Below, piece by piece: positions 1 to 9,221 of a stretch of DNA of 49,378 bases (its first letter is position 1; each line of letters starts with the position of its first letter). The position numbers were made by a program, and so were the translations under genes. This DNA comes from a bacterium (lineage in GTDB: Bacteria > Cyanobacteriota > Sericytochromatia > S15B-MN24 > VGJW01), in NCBI GenBank assembly GCA_021781555.1, contig JAJXWQ010000018.1:1-49378 (forward strand). Direction: 5' to 3'. Under the pieces are notes generated by a model that was not told the origin of the DNA, searched no databases, and saw only the letters and a list, made by a program, of their open reading frames with translations.

Positions 1-690
1 CAGATCGCCGCGGTGCTCGACGGCCAGCCGGCGCGCAGCGCGGTCAACATCCCCACGATGCGGCCCGAAGTGGTCGAGCCGGTGCGGCCCTTTTTGGCGA
101 TCGCCGAGACCCTCGGGGCGTTCCTGGGCCAGCTGGTCGACGGTCCGGTGCAGCGCCTGGAGATCCTCTTTGCCGGCGGTCTGGCGGGATGCAATACGGA
201 TACCTTGACCACCGCGGTCCTGAAGGGTCTGCTGAGCTGGGCCGTCGAGGGCGTCAACTACGTCAATGCCCCGCTGGTGGCCAGGCAGCGCGGGATCGAG
301 GTCTTCGAGTCCAAGACGAGCGAGCACACGGAATTCTCGGACCTCGTCACGGTCAAGGCGAGCTTCGGCGAGCGCGCCCGCGTCGTCGCCGGCACGGTCT
401 TCGGCAACGGCGATCCCCGCGTCGTGCGGATCGACGAGCACGCCTTCAACATGGAGCCGAGCGGCTACATCCTCATCGCCCCGCACCAGGACACCCCGGG
501 CGTCGTGGGCCGGGTCGGCACGCTCTTGGGCGAGGCCAACGTCAACATCTACGGCCTGCAACTCGGTCGGGCCTTCAGGCGCGGACCGGCCGTCATCGCG
601 CTGAACGTCGACGAGGCCATCCCGGCCGAGCTCCTGGCCCGCATCGCCGCCCTGCCCGGCTTCTACGACGTGCGTTTCGTCAAGCTGTAG
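1..690 (+). CDS. serA: D-3-phosphoglycerate dehydrogenase, C-terminal part (cut by window edge)
   Basis: The frame is open from base 1, so the N-terminal substrate and NAD-binding domains lie outside the window; 229 residues are visible. They match the C-terminal half of long-form phosphoglycerate dehydrogenase, the first enzyme of serine synthesis. About residues 15-145 form the allosteric substrate-binding (intervening) domain. About 155-229 form an ACT domain with the typical HQDTPGVVGRVG stretch and NIYGLQLGR, close to the family NIxGMQLGR. ACT domains in this family often bind serine for feedback control. The gene converges on batD, and the two 3' ends overlap by 11 nt. Confidence 0.93.
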   Translation, partial: QIAAVLDGQPARSAVNIPTMRPEVVEPVRPFLAIAETLGAFLGQLVDGPVQRLEILFAGGLAGCNTDTLTTAVLKGLLSWAVEGVNYVNAPLVARQRGIEVFESKTSEHTEFSDLVTVKASFGERARVVAGTVFGNGDPRVVRIDEHAFNMEPSGYILIAPHQDTPGVVGRVGTLLGEANVNIYGLQLGRAFRRGPAVIALNVDEAIPAELLARIAALPGFYDVRFVKL

Positions 691-2380
691 GCGCCTTGTC
701 GGGATAGAGCGGTTCGAGATCCAAGGAGTCAACCTTTCTGGCTCCTGGACCCGTCGTCTTCTGGCTGCTGAACCGCTTCCAGAGCTCGCCCCCTTGCCAC
801 GGGTCGCCGGACGGTGCGTAAAGGGCGCGGTCGAGCTGCTCGAGCGCCTGGGCGAGCCCAGGCGAGCAGCGGCGCGCCAGCCGGGTGAGACTGGCGGGCG
901 GATCCTCGGGCCAGCGGTGCCTGGCCCAAGCCAGCAAGAGGGTCCTGGCTTGCGCCGCGTCGTTCGCCAGACAGCTGGCCTCGAGATCGCGTTCGAGGTG
1001 TCCTTGCGACGGTTCGGCCGCGTTGCGAAGGCGCTCGGGTTTCGGGCGTCGGGCCATCCAGCCCCATGCCAGGATGGTTCCGAGCCAGCCCAGGCCGGCG
1101 AGCAGGGCGATCCACCGCCAGGGTCCGGACGGGGGATGGCCAGGACTTGCCACGGGCGCGCTCGCGGCAAGAAGGGCAGCGGCAGAAGGTAGCTCCGCTC
1201 GCGGCGAGGCGCTCGTGCCCGGAGCCGGCGCGACCATGAGGGTCTGCTCCGGGATGCGTGCGGTCTCCATGCGATCGGCCACGGTGTTCCACCAGGGAAC
1301 CTCGACCTCTGGCAAGGTGGTCCGGCCGGCGTGGGTAGGGATCATGGCCACCGTCTCCCGGCGCACGCCCGTGACCCCCTGGCTATCCTTCTCGTCCTGC
1401 AAGCGCGGTTGATCCGGATACTCCTTGAGCCCGGGGATCGGAGCCTCTAGACCTGGCAACTGGGCCGCCGTCAGGCCGTTGGCCGTCACGGTGAGCGTCC
1501 GCGTGATCGGCTGGCCGACCGTGAAGGTGGAGGGCGACTGGGACCACCTCTGCTCCAGGCGCAGGCTCCGGGCGGGCAGCCACTCGCCCCCCCTGAATCC
1601 CGGGGGCTGGGGCCTCACGTCGAGCGTCACCGCCGGCGATCGCACCCGCAGGTAGTGCGTGCTCGCATTGAAGGGATCGAGCCCGAAGAAGCCGCCGCCC
1701 CCTTCGACCACATCCCCGTCGAACACGACGGGGGGGATGACCAGCTTGCCGCTCCTCTGGGGATAGAGGGCATAGTCCCGCTCGACCACGTCGTAGCGGA
1801 TTCCGTTGCGCGTCGTCTCGTATTCCCGGGCCTTGCCAAGCCTCTCGACGATGGCGCCCCCCGATGCCAGGCTCGGCTCTGAGAGCGTCGCCCCGCTGCC
1901 CAGATCGACGGCGTGATACAGGCGCACGGTATAGTGCACCTGCGCCTGGACGTAGGGGTTGCGGGGATCCGCCTGGACGTCCAGGAAAAGGCCTTTGGGT
2001 TGCCCGCCAGAAGACCGGGCGCCGGTCGTGACCGTCAGCGCGATCGGGGGGCTTTTCTGGCTGCCGACCGAGATCGAAGGAATCACCAGGTGTCCCGGGC
2101 GCCTGGCCATCAGGCTGATCTGCCACTGGATCTGCTGGCTGGTGGCCCCGTTGACGTCCTGGAAGGTGCTGCTCTGGCTCTGATTCAGGACGTCGAAGTC
2201 CTTCTTGAGGCCCGCCAGGTCCGGGGATCCGCCCGCACCATCGCTCTGGAGCGTCAACGTGAACGACTGGTTCGCCGGCACGGGGTTTTGATCGACGTAG
2301 GCTTGCAGCGCCGCGAATGCAGGCTTCGGAGCCAGGCAACAAAGCCACCCGGCCACCAGGATCATCAAGGCTTTTCTCAC
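680..2380 (-). CDS. batD: BatD-like oxygen-tolerance protein
   Basis: A 566-residue protein starting at GTG 19 nt after the batBC stop. An N-terminal signal peptide (hydrophobic to PKPAFA, cleavage about residue 23) is followed by repeated beta-rich immunoglobulin-like regions. One transmembrane helix lies near residues 420-440 (WIALLAGLGWLGTILAWGW) with a cytoplasmic tail. This is the BatD layout: a periplasmic domain anchored in the inner membrane and encoded last in MoxR/Bat clusters. Bat proteins are thought to form a VWA complex that aids envelope integrity or aerotolerance; the exact substrate is unknown. The stop lies inside the 3' end of serA. Confidence 0.88.
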   Translation of the reverse strand: MRKALMILVAGWLCCLAPKPAFAALQAYVDQNPVPANQSFTLTLQSDGAGGSPDLAGLKKDFDVLNQSQSSTFQDVNGATSQQIQWQISLMARRPGHLVIPSISVGSQKSPPIALTVTTGARSSGGQPKGLFLDVQADPRNPYVQAQVHYTVRLYHAVDLGSGATLSEPSLASGGAIVERLGKAREYETTRNGIRYDVVERDYALYPQRSGKLVIPPVVFDGDVVEGGGGFFGLDPFNASTHYLRVRSPAVTLDVRPQPPGFRGGEWLPARSLRLEQRWSQSPSTFTVGQPITRTLTVTANGLTAAQLPGLEAPIPGLKEYPDQPRLQDEKDSQGVTGVRRETVAMIPTHAGRTTLPEVEVPWWNTVADRMETARIPEQTLMVAPAPGTSASPRAELPSAAALLAASAPVASPGHPPSGPWRWIALLAGLGWLGTILAWGWMARRPKPERLRNAAEPSQGHLERDLEASCLANDAAQARTLLLAWARHRWPEDPPASLTRLARRCSPGLAQALEQLDRALYAPSGDPWQGGELWKRFSSQKTTGPGARKVDSLDLEPLYPDKAPTA

Positions 2381-2399
2381 CGTGGTTTCTCGCCTCGCT

Positions 2400-4241
2400 C
2401 TACTTTCCGGAATCCTCGTGCTGGTACTGGTAGAGGAACTTGCGGCGCCACAGGCCTCCCGGGTCGTCCGGGATCCGCTGCAACCACTGCCTGATGGCCT
2501 GCTCGTCCTCCTCGTGCGATCGCCGTGCCTGCAGGCCAGACGGCTTCCCCTCGGATCGAGGAGTCAATGGCTTGCCAGTCCCCTGGGCCTGGCTCTGCGG
2601 CCTGGCTGCCGGATGATCCGGCCTCCGGGCCAGCTGGCCCGCACCCTTGCTACCAGGTTTCGACTGCGAGTTCGACGCCGGCCGCTGGCCCTGGTTTTCC
2701 GGCGGCTCGCCCCGCTTCCCCGGGCGCTGCGGACCTGGCTTCTTCCGATCCTGGGGACCCGGCTTCTTGGCCGCAGGCCCTTTCGAGGACTGCTTTGCCT
2801 TGCCGGGGGCAGGCCTGGAATTCTTCTGCGATCGCCCCGGCGATGAACGCGGCGGCGCCTGCTGCTCGAGCCAGCGCTTGACCAGAGCGCGATTGTAGCG
2901 AGCGTCGGCGAGCTTGGGGTCGATCTTCAGGGCCTGGTCGTAGGCAGCGAGCGCTGCTTGCAGCTGCCCCAGGTGGGCCAGCGCATTACCCCGGTCATAC
3001 GCCGCGGTGGCTCCCGGCTGGCCCTTGAGGTCCTGGACAACGGCGCGGTAATCCCCGGCGCGGTAGTGCGCCACCGCTCGCCACAGGGGGTCCGCGAAGA
3101 GCTTTGCCGCCTTCCTGGGGTGATGCTGAGCCAGGGCGCTGGCCCCGCGTTGATCTCGGTTCTGCCACCAGGAGGACCAGCTCGCGGCGCTGGCCGGAGC
3201 CGGCCGGATCAAGGTCAATCCCAGGACCAGGACCAGCGCCGGCAAGTAGCCGCGCCGGAAGGCCAGCGCCGCCAGCGGGATCAGGAGCAAGAGGAGCCAG
3301 GGCCCCTGCTCCTGCCACTGATCGCTCTTGAAGCCCGGGACCCGTGCGGTTTGCCGAGCCGAACTCGCGCGCTCGAAGAAGGCGGTCAAGGCATCGGTGT
3401 CGCTGTCATCCGGGGCGAGGCGGCGGTAGATGCCGTGCCCCTGCTGCGCCAGTTGCTCGAGGGCGCCTTCGTGCAGCTTGGCCCAGACAATGGTGCCATG
3501 GTCATCCTTCAAGAAGCCGCCGCCTGCCTGCGGAATGGGAGCTCCCGCGCGAGTCCCCACGCCCAGGACGCTGAGGCGGTAGCCGCTCGCGACGAGCTGT
3601 CTCACGGCGGTCCTGAGTCGCCCTGCGGGGGTGTTCTGGATCCCGTCGGTCACGAGCAGGACCTGCCCCTGGATGGAGCCCGCCTGTTCGAGCAGATCCG
3701 CGGCCTTCGCGATCGCCAGATCGGCGCGGGAGCCCTGAGCCGGCATCAGGTCCGGCGTGAAGACCGGCAACTGCCGGGTGATGATCCGCGCGTCGCTGGT
3801 CAAGGGCGTCACGACGAAGGGATCGGCAGCGTAGACGATCAGTGCGGTATCCCCCTCCTTGCGGCGGGCGAGGATGTCCTGGAGCTTGTACCTGGCGATC
3901 TGCAAGCGACTGGGCTCGAGGTCGGCGGCGTCCATGGAGCGAGACAGGTCGAGCAGGACGACCAGCTGCGAGCTCCGCCGGAAGACCGGCACCTGCTGCC
4001 GGCTCCAGACCGGACCGGCCAGCGCCACGATCGCCAGCATTCCTCCCAGGGCCAGCGCAGCGATGGACCCAAGATGGCGCCTTTGCGGCTGGCCGATCAG
4101 CAGGTGGGGCAAAAGCTGCGGATCCACGACCGCCGCCCAGCTGCGCTGGCTGAGCTGACGCTTCCAGAGCAGAGAAAGTAGCAAGCCCACGGGTATCAGG
4201 GCAAAAAACCACAGGGGTCGCAGGAAGTGGAAGGCCGCCAT
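2400..4241 (-). CDS. batB: BatB-BatC fusion: VWA domain membrane protein with TPR region
   Basis: 613 residues from ATG 4241, which overlaps the batA stop by one base (TGATG); GTG 4244 is an alternative start. Transmembrane helices lie at about 10-27 and 58-77. They are followed by a von Willebrand A domain whose MIDAS motif DLSRS (98-102) should bind a metal. More membrane segments occur near 315-355. A TPR unit follows (about 375-460), then a Pro/Lys/Gln-rich low-complexity stretch, and the tail IPDDPGGLWRRKFLYQY, which is the typical BatC ending. BatB and BatC are separate proteins in some species and fused in others; here they are fused. Confidence 0.9.
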   Translation of the reverse strand: MAAFHFLRPLWFFALIPVGLLLSLLWKRQLSQRSWAAVVDPQLLPHLLIGQPQRRHLGSIAALALGGMLAIVALAGPVWSRQQVPVFRRSSQLVVLLDLSRSMDAADLEPSRLQIARYKLQDILARRKEGDTALIVYAADPFVVTPLTSDARIITRQLPVFTPDLMPAQGSRADLAIAKAADLLEQAGSIQGQVLLVTDGIQNTPAGRLRTAVRQLVASGYRLSVLGVGTRAGAPIPQAGGGFLKDDHGTIVWAKLHEGALEQLAQQGHGIYRRLAPDDSDTDALTAFFERASSARQTARVPGFKSDQWQEQGPWLLLLLIPLAALAFRRGYLPALVLVLGLTLIRPAPASAASWSSWWQNRDQRGASALAQHHPRKAAKLFADPLWRAVAHYRAGDYRAVVQDLKGQPGATAAYDRGNALAHLGQLQAALAAYDQALKIDPKLADARYNRALVKRWLEQQAPPRSSPGRSQKNSRPAPGKAKQSSKGPAAKKPGPQDRKKPGPQRPGKRGEPPENQGQRPASNSQSKPGSKGAGQLARRPDHPAARPQSQAQGTGKPLTPRSEGKPSGLQARRSHEEDEQAIRQWLQRIPDDPGGLWRRKFLYQYQHEDSGK

Positions 4242-5224
4242 CACGCGATTCTCACCTCGAACCAGACCACTGCCAGCCCGAGCAGGAACGCCAGCGCGAG
4301 CGGCCAGTAAAAGACACTGCGTTGCGGGCGGAAGATCTCTTTTTGCCGATCCACCGGCTGGAGCTCGTCGAGGATCCGGTAGATCTGGTTCAACTTCGCC
4401 GTATCGGTCGCCCGGAAGTACCGGCCATGTGTGATCCGCGCGATCGCTCGCAGGGTCTGCTCATCGAGGTCCTGGGAGGGATCGACCCGCTGCATGCCGA
4501 AGAAACCCGGAACCATCATGGATCTGGCCCCGAGGCCGATGGTGTAGATCGTCAGGCCCTCCCTGGCAGCCAGTCGGGCAGCGGTCATCGGGCCCACGTT
4601 GCCCGCGTCGTTGCCACCGTCGGTGAGCAGGATGAGCACCTTGTTGTCGTGCCGATGACGGCGCAACTCCTTGATCGCCAATCCGATGGCGTCGCCGATG
4701 GCGGTCTGCTGGCCAGCGAGGCCGATGGCGGACTCTTGCAGCAGCGCGTCCACCGTCTTGCGGTCGAAGGATAGCGGCGCCTGCACGTAGGCATTCGTCC
4801 CGAACAGGATCAGACCGATCCGATCCCCGACCCGGCGCCGGATGAAGTTTCCGGCGATCGCCTTGACCGCGGCCAGACGCGGGATCGGGTGACCATCCAG
4901 CATGAAGTCGCGGGTGGCCATGCTACCCGAGAGGTCGACGGCAAGCATGAGATCCCGCCCGCTCCGGTTCAGCGCGATGGGCTGGCCGTACCAGACCGGC
5001 CGGGCCGCGGCGGTTACCAGCAGGATCCAGGCCAGCAGGGCCAGCCAACCGATCCAGTGCCGCCGGGCCGGAGCTGCAGACGAAGAGACTCCCAGATCGA
5101 AGCGACCGAGTTCGGGAACCCGCAGCGCCGCTTCCTGGGCTCGGGCGGCGGGAGGCCACAGGAATCGGATCAAGAGCGGCAGCGGCAGGCACACGAAGAG
5201 CCACGGCCAGGTGAAGGCGATCAT
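4241..5224 (-). CDS. batA: BatA-like VWA domain membrane protein
   Basis: 327 residues. N-terminal membrane segments (about 5-22 and 57-75) precede a VWA domain with MIDAS motif DLSGS (97-101) and the later conserved LLTDGGNDAGN. A C-terminal transmembrane helix (YWPLALAFLLGLAVVWF) completes the BatA topology. The start ATG overlaps the stop of the preceding DUF4381-like gene (ATGA), which suggests translational coupling. It is expected to pair with BatB in a membrane VWA complex served by the MoxR ATPase encoded upstream. Confidence 0.92.
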   Translation of the reverse strand: MIAFTWPWLFVCLPLPLLIRFLWPPAARAQEAALRVPELGRFDLGVSSSAAPARRHWIGWLALLAWILLVTAAARPVWYGQPIALNRSGRDLMLAVDLSGSMATRDFMLDGHPIPRLAAVKAIAGNFIRRRVGDRIGLILFGTNAYVQAPLSFDRKTVDALLQESAIGLAGQQTAIGDAIGLAIKELRRHRHDNKVLILLTDGGNDAGNVGPMTAARLAAREGLTIYTIGLGARSMMVPGFFGMQRVDPSQDLDEQTLRAIARITHGRYFRATDTAKLNQIYRILDELQPVDRQKEIFRPQRSVFYWPLALAFLLGLAVVWFEVRIA

Positions 5225-5685
5225 CGCCCACCTCCCGGCAAGCGCCGGATCCAGCGTTCGCAGAGGGCAAGCAGGGCATCCGTATCGACCGCACTATCCG
5301 GGGCATAGGGGCCGACTGCGAGGATCCGACCGGCCCCGTTCTGGAAGGGCGCATCGGTGCCCAAGGCGCCATCGAGAAACGCCAGCCACGCCTCTCCCGA
5401 GAGGGAAGCCACCTCCTCGCGAGGGTAACGGTGCAGCGCCACGCGGCGAAGCAATACGGAGATCTCCCGCACGACAGCCTCGGGCTCCAGGTTCCGCAGA
5501 CGCCTCAGTTCCTCGATGGCGGCCCGACGCCAGCGATCGCGCAGATGGCGAAGGTAGAGCCAGGTTCCCAGGGCAAGGCCGAGCCATACGAACAAGCCGA
5601 GAATCCACCAGCCTGTCGCCGGCGGCCACCAGGAAACCGGCCCGGGGACGTGGATATCGCGAAGCTTGCCGAGCTCAGGCGTCAC
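5221..5685 (-). CDS. DUF4381-like membrane protein of the Bat cluster
   Basis: 154 residues starting at GTG 5685, whose GTGA overlaps the DUF58 stop; this decides the start over a longer reading of the same frame. The protein begins VTPELGKLRDIHVPGP and has one transmembrane helix (WWILGLFVWLGLALGTWLYL, about 23-43). A basic cytoplasmic helix (RHLRDRWRRAAIEELRRL) and the pattern RRVALHRYPREEVASLSGEAWLAFLD follow, typical of DUF4381 proteins found between DUF58 and BatA genes. Function is unknown; context implies membership of the MoxR/VWA complex. Confidence 0.85.
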   Translation of the reverse strand: MTPELGKLRDIHVPGPVSWWPPATGWWILGLFVWLGLALGTWLYLRHLRDRWRRAAIEELRRLRNLEPEAVVREISVLLRRVALHRYPREEVASLSGEAWLAFLDGALGTDAPFQNGAGRILAVGPYAPDSAVDTDALLALCERWIRRLPGGGR

Positions 5686-6644
5686 GACCTGCCTCCCAGC
5701 ACGCGCTGGAGTGCCGCCAGGGGGTCTTCCGCGGTCGCCATCGGGACCCAGGTGATGGGATAACGTCGACACAGGGCCTTCAAAGCTTCCTGCCGCTCGG
5801 CATGCTGCTGGCGGTAGCGCTCGCGCCGCCTGGCATCGCCCGTCTCGAGGGCGACGAACCTGTTGCCGTCGCTCACCCGGTAACTTCCAGGCGGAGGTAA
5901 CTCCGCGTCCAGCGGGTCGTGAATCTGCACCAGGAGAATCTCGTTGTGCCGCGAGAGCTGCGCGAGGTGGGTACTGCCCTCCCCGGCGAGCACAGAGAGA
6001 TCGGTCAACAGGACGATCAAGCTGCCGGGCTGGACCACCCGATCCAGGCGCGCCAGGGCCTGGTTCATCGCATCGAGAGAGGCCCGCTCGTCGCTGGCCC
6101 TCCGGGTGTGCCAGGACGGATGCGCGGCCAGCTGACCGAGCAAATGGACGACCGCAGCCCGGCCCCGGCGAGGCCGGATCTCCACGTGGCGCTCCCCGTC
6201 GAAGAGCAGAGCGCCCAGACGATCGCCCTGCCGCAGTGCGCTCCAACCCAGGAGGGATGCCGCCTGTGCCGCGCGCACCGCCTTGAAGGCCCCGCGCGTG
6301 GCAAAGAACATGGTCGGACGCAGATCGATCCACAGCACCACCGCACGCTCACGCTCCTCGCGGTAGATCTTGGTGTGGGGCCGGCCGGTTCTGGCCATCA
6401 CGCGCCAGTCGATGCTGCGCACGTCGTCGCCCGCAATGTAGGGACGCACCTCGTCGAACTCCATGCCACGTCCCTTGAAGACCGAACGATGGCCGCCCGG
6501 GGCCCAGGCACGCACCTGCCGCGGCTGCAGCGAGAGCGCCCGGGATGCTTCGTGCAGCGCGAGCAAGGACTCGAGGCCGACCCGCACCAGGCCCTCCGCG
6601 ACCGTGGGGGATGCGATCCGGCGGAAGAAGTTCCGATCCATCAC
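5682..6644 (-). CDS. DUF58 domain protein
   Basis: 320 residues. The signature RSIDWRVMARTGRPHTKIYRE, with the preceding DEVRPYIAGDD, identifies the DUF58 family. Its members carry a degenerate VWA-like fold and almost always sit next to a MoxR ATPase, as here. It overlaps moxR and the DUF4381-like gene by 4 nt at each end, so it is surely co-transcribed. No catalytic residues can be assigned. The family is inferred to be an adaptor or client of MoxR. Confidence 0.92.
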   Translation of the reverse strand: MMDRNFFRRIASPTVAEGLVRVGLESLLALHEASRALSLQPRQVRAWAPGGHRSVFKGRGMEFDEVRPYIAGDDVRSIDWRVMARTGRPHTKIYREERERAVVLWIDLRPTMFFATRGAFKAVRAAQAASLLGWSALRQGDRLGALLFDGERHVEIRPRRGRAAVVHLLGQLAAHPSWHTRRASDERASLDAMNQALARLDRVVQPGSLIVLLTDLSVLAGEGSTHLAQLSRHNEILLVQIHDPLDAELPPPGSYRVSDGNRFVALETGDARRRERYRQQHAERQEALKALCRRYPITWVPMATAEDPLAALQRVLGGRS

Positions 6645-7627
6645 GGCACGGGGATGAGCTCGACCAGGGTTTCGACGATGCGATCCGGGGTCAAGCCTTC
6701 CGCCTCGGCCTCGTAGCTGAGCACCACGCGGTGGCGCAGCACGTCGCAGGCCATGGCCTGGACATCCTCAGGGGCTACGTAGTCGCGGCCCGCCAGCCAG
6801 GCATGCGCCCGAGCACAGCGATCGAGAGCGATGGTGGCGCGTGGGCTCGCTCCCCACTGCACCTTGCCGATCAGCTTCGCGCCGCAGCGGGAAGAGTCGC
6901 GGGTGGCAAGGACGATCTCGATCAGGTAACGCTCCAGGTTCTCCGCCATGTAGAGGTTCAGCACCTCGGCTCGAGCCGAAAAGAGCTGTTCTTGAGTCAG
7001 CCGGGTCTCGATCGGCTCGTTGTGTCCGCTGGCCTCGCTACGCGCCAGGTGCAAGATGGCGCGCTCGGTCTCCGCTTCCGGGTAGGTGATCTTCAGGTGC
7101 AGCAGAAAGCGATCGAGCTGCGCCTCGGGCAGCGGGTAGGTCCCCTCCTGCTCGATCGGGTTTTGCGTCGCCATCACCAAAAAGAGTCGGGGCAGGGCGT
7201 AGGTCGTCTTGCCCACCGTGATCTGACGCTCGGCCATGGCCTCGAGCAGGGCTGACTGGACCTTGGCGGGCGCCCGGTTGATCTCGTCGGCGAGGATCAG
7301 GTTGTGAAACAAGGGCCCCGGCTGGAAGAGGAAGGATCCGTCCTGCGGCCGAAAGACGTCGGTACCCGTCAGGTCGGCCGGGAGCAGATCCGGGGTGAAC
7401 TGGACCCGGTGGAAATCCGCCTCGATGCACTCGCCGAGGATCTTGATCGCTCGCGTCTTGGCCAGGCCGGGCGCTCCCTCGACGAGCAAGTGCCCGTCCG
7501 CCAGGAGGGCTATCAGCAAGCGATCGACCAGGGCCTCCTGCCCGAGGATGCTCCGGGATAGCTGCTCCTTGAGGGTCAGGAAGGTGCCTTGCAGGACGGT
7601 CGTTCCGGTCGGTGTAGCCAGGGTCAT
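6641..7627 (-). CDS. moxR: MoxR family AAA+ ATPase
   Basis: 328 residues if translation starts at ATG 7627, which has GGGAG five bases upstream; ATG 7639 is in frame but lacks a ribosome site. Walker A is GAPGLAKT (51-58). Walker B (LILADEINRAP) and sensor 1 (LVMATQNPIEQEGTYPLPEA) are clear, with a C-terminal lid domain. MoxR ATPases act as chaperones that load metal or cofactor onto VWA-domain partners. The genes immediately downstream encode DUF58, DUF4381-like, BatA, BatB-BatC and BatD proteins, the standard partners. Confidence 0.95.
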   Translation of the reverse strand: MTLATPTGTTVLQGTFLTLKEQLSRSILGQEALVDRLLIALLADGHLLVEGAPGLAKTRAIKILGECIEADFHRVQFTPDLLPADLTGTDVFRPQDGSFLFQPGPLFHNLILADEINRAPAKVQSALLEAMAERQITVGKTTYALPRLFLVMATQNPIEQEGTYPLPEAQLDRFLLHLKITYPEAETERAILHLARSEASGHNEPIETRLTQEQLFSARAEVLNLYMAENLERYLIEIVLATRDSSRCGAKLIGKVQWGASPRATIALDRCARAHAWLAGRDYVAPEDVQAMACDVLRHRVVLSYEAEAEGLTPDRIVETLVELIPVP

Positions 7628-7816
7628 GCGTTCTCCCATCGCAAAGAAAGTGGGGCCGTAGCGGCGGCCTCACACCTTACAGACGGCCCGGCCTGCAAAA
7701 AGTTGACCAGCTCACAAGAACTCACGCGCGCAGACCTCAGGGCGCCGCCGCCGCGCACTCCGCCCCCGAGGCAGACCGACCGCCGTTTGCCCCGACGCGA
7801 GGAAGCCTCGGGGGCT

Positions 7817-8494
7817 CTACTCGACCAGGCCCTTCTTGAGGGCGAACTGGACGAGCTCCGAGCGCTTGCGGATGCCGAGCTTGTCGATGATGTGGGCGCG
7901 ATGGGTCTCGACCGTGCGGACGCTGATGACCAGGCGATCGGCGATCTCCTGGTTGGTGAGACCCGAGGCGATCGCCTTGAGCACCTCGCGCTCGCGGGGA
8001 GTCAGCGCCGAAAGGGCATCCGGGCCGTCGGGAGTATCGCCCGAATCGAGCGCCTCCTGGAGGATGCGCTGCGCGGTAGGCTGGCGGAGGTACACGCCGC
8101 CCCGCAGGATCTCGCGCAGGGCCCCGAGGAGCTCGGTCTCCGTGGCGCGCTTGAGAACGTAGCCGGACCCACCGGCGCGCAGGGCCTTGAAGAAGTACTC
8201 GTCGCCCTCGTGCATCGAGAGCAACAGGACCTTGGTGGCGGGCAAGGTGCGACGGATCTCGTGCGTGGCCTCGAACCCGTTGAGCCTCGGCATCGAGACG
8301 TCACAGAGGACGACATCGGGGTTGAGCTCCTTGGCCATCTTGATCGCCTCGACGCCGTTGGCGGCCTCGCCGACAACCTCGTAGCGGCCGTCGGCCTCGA
8401 GCAGCATGCGGACTCCCGCCCTCAAAAGGGCGTGATCGTCAGCGAGCAGAACGCGAATGCGGCGTGTGGGGGGCGAGGGCACTGCATCCATCAT
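7817..8494 (-). CDS. NarL/FixJ-family response regulator
   Basis: 225 residues. The receiver domain (about 14-130) has acidic pocket ADD (18-20), phospho-acceptor D65 in LCDVSMPRL and conserved K in YVLKRA. A LuxR-type helix-turn-helix (about 160-222, LTPREREVLKAIASGLTNQEIA) follows. It should be a DNA-binding transcription factor. No cognate kinase is adjacent on the same strand; kinases of the 9222-14060 block are the nearest candidates. It lies upstream of moxR on the same strand, 189 nt away, so co-transcription is possible but not shown. Confidence 0.95.
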   Translation of the reverse strand: MMDAVPSPPTRRIRVLLADDHALLRAGVRMLLEADGRYEVVGEAANGVEAIKMAKELNPDVVLCDVSMPRLNGFEATHEIRRTLPATKVLLLSMHEGDEYFFKALRAGGSGYVLKRATETELLGALREILRGGVYLRQPTAQRILQEALDSGDTPDGPDALSALTPREREVLKAIASGLTNQEIADRLVISVRTVETHRAHIIDKLGIRKRSELVQFALKKGLVE

Positions 8495-8757
8495 ACCTAG
8501 AGCATACCGCCATGCGCCAGCGGGTGCATGCGTAGTCGATACTTAGCGCCAGCCCCCGCCACTTGCCCTGAAAACCGTCGTTATTGCTTGGTCCTGGCCG
8601 TATCAGCAGGCATGCCGTTCCGCGGCGGGAGACCGACAGCGGGTCTGCTTGCCGCGATCGCCGGGACCCGAACCGCTCCCAGGAACATCAGTGCTTTCCA
8701 GGGAAGAGCCGGGTACGTCGTCCCGCTAGGATCGAGCCGCGAGGGCGATGCCAGGCG

Positions 8758-9162
8758 ATGAGGGTTCTCTTTGCGACGGATGGTTCCCGCTCGGCCGAAG
8801 CCGCGCTGGAACGCCTTCCCGTATTGCTGGGTCCGGGCCTCGGGCAGCTTTCCGTGGTCCTGATCGCCGTCAGCTCCGGCCGGGACGATGGGGCCGCCCG
8901 CGCCATCGCGGACCTGGCACGCTCCAAGGAGATCCTGGGCCGGCAAGGCATCGTGCCCAAGTCCATCTGGCGCGTGGGTCAAGATCCCGTCACCGTCATC
9001 CTGGATGTGGCTGCGAGCGAGAGCGCCGACCTCGTGGTCGTCGGCAGCCGGGCGAAGAGCCGCACGGGTGCTCCGCTCGGTGAGGTCCCGCGCCACCTGC
9101 TGGAGCGTTCTTCCGTCCCCGTGCTGCTCGTCCGGCAGCAGGCGGCGCAGCCTTCCGACTAG
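8758..9162 (+). CDS. Universal stress protein (UspA-like)
   Basis: 134 residues from ATG 8758, chosen because MRVLFATDGS is the normal UspA N terminus; upstream in-frame sequence looks non-coding. The C-terminal part, LVVVGSRAKSRTGAPLG followed by SSVPVLLV, resembles the UspA nucleotide loop G-2x-G-9x-G(S/T). The second glycine is alanine and the final serine is missing, so ATP binding is uncertain. The gene converges on the receiver-kinase gene at 9222. Its TAG stop is the edge of a relic of the interspersed CTAG element. Confidence 0.88.
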   Translation: MRVLFATDGSRSAEAALERLPVLLGPGLGQLSVVLIAVSSGRDDGAARAIADLARSKEILGRQGIVPKSIWRVGQDPVTVILDVAASESADLVVVGSRAKSRTGAPLGEVPRHLLERSSVPVLLVRQQAAQPSD

Positions 9163-9182
9163 CACGCTCCCGGCTTGAAGGC
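9159..9182 (-). repeat. Relic end of the CTAG-bounded interspersed element
   Basis: CTAG followed by CACGCTCCCGGCTTGAAGG closely matches the right end of the intact elements (CTAG then AGTGCTCCCGGTTTGAATGG when read inward). The central palindrome is missing. The TAG inside CTAG is the stop of the UspA-like gene. It lies between two convergent genes. Confidence 0.55.
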
Positions 9183-9221
9183 ACCGGGCCAGCTCCGAAT
9201 ATATTCTTGGGATCCCGGCCG

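Noticed and set aside
5686-6333. Upstream extension of the DUF4381-like frame
   Set aside because: It overlaps the DUF58 gene in another frame and reads as Arg/Gly-rich noise. GTG 5685, coupled to the DUF58 stop, is the natural start.
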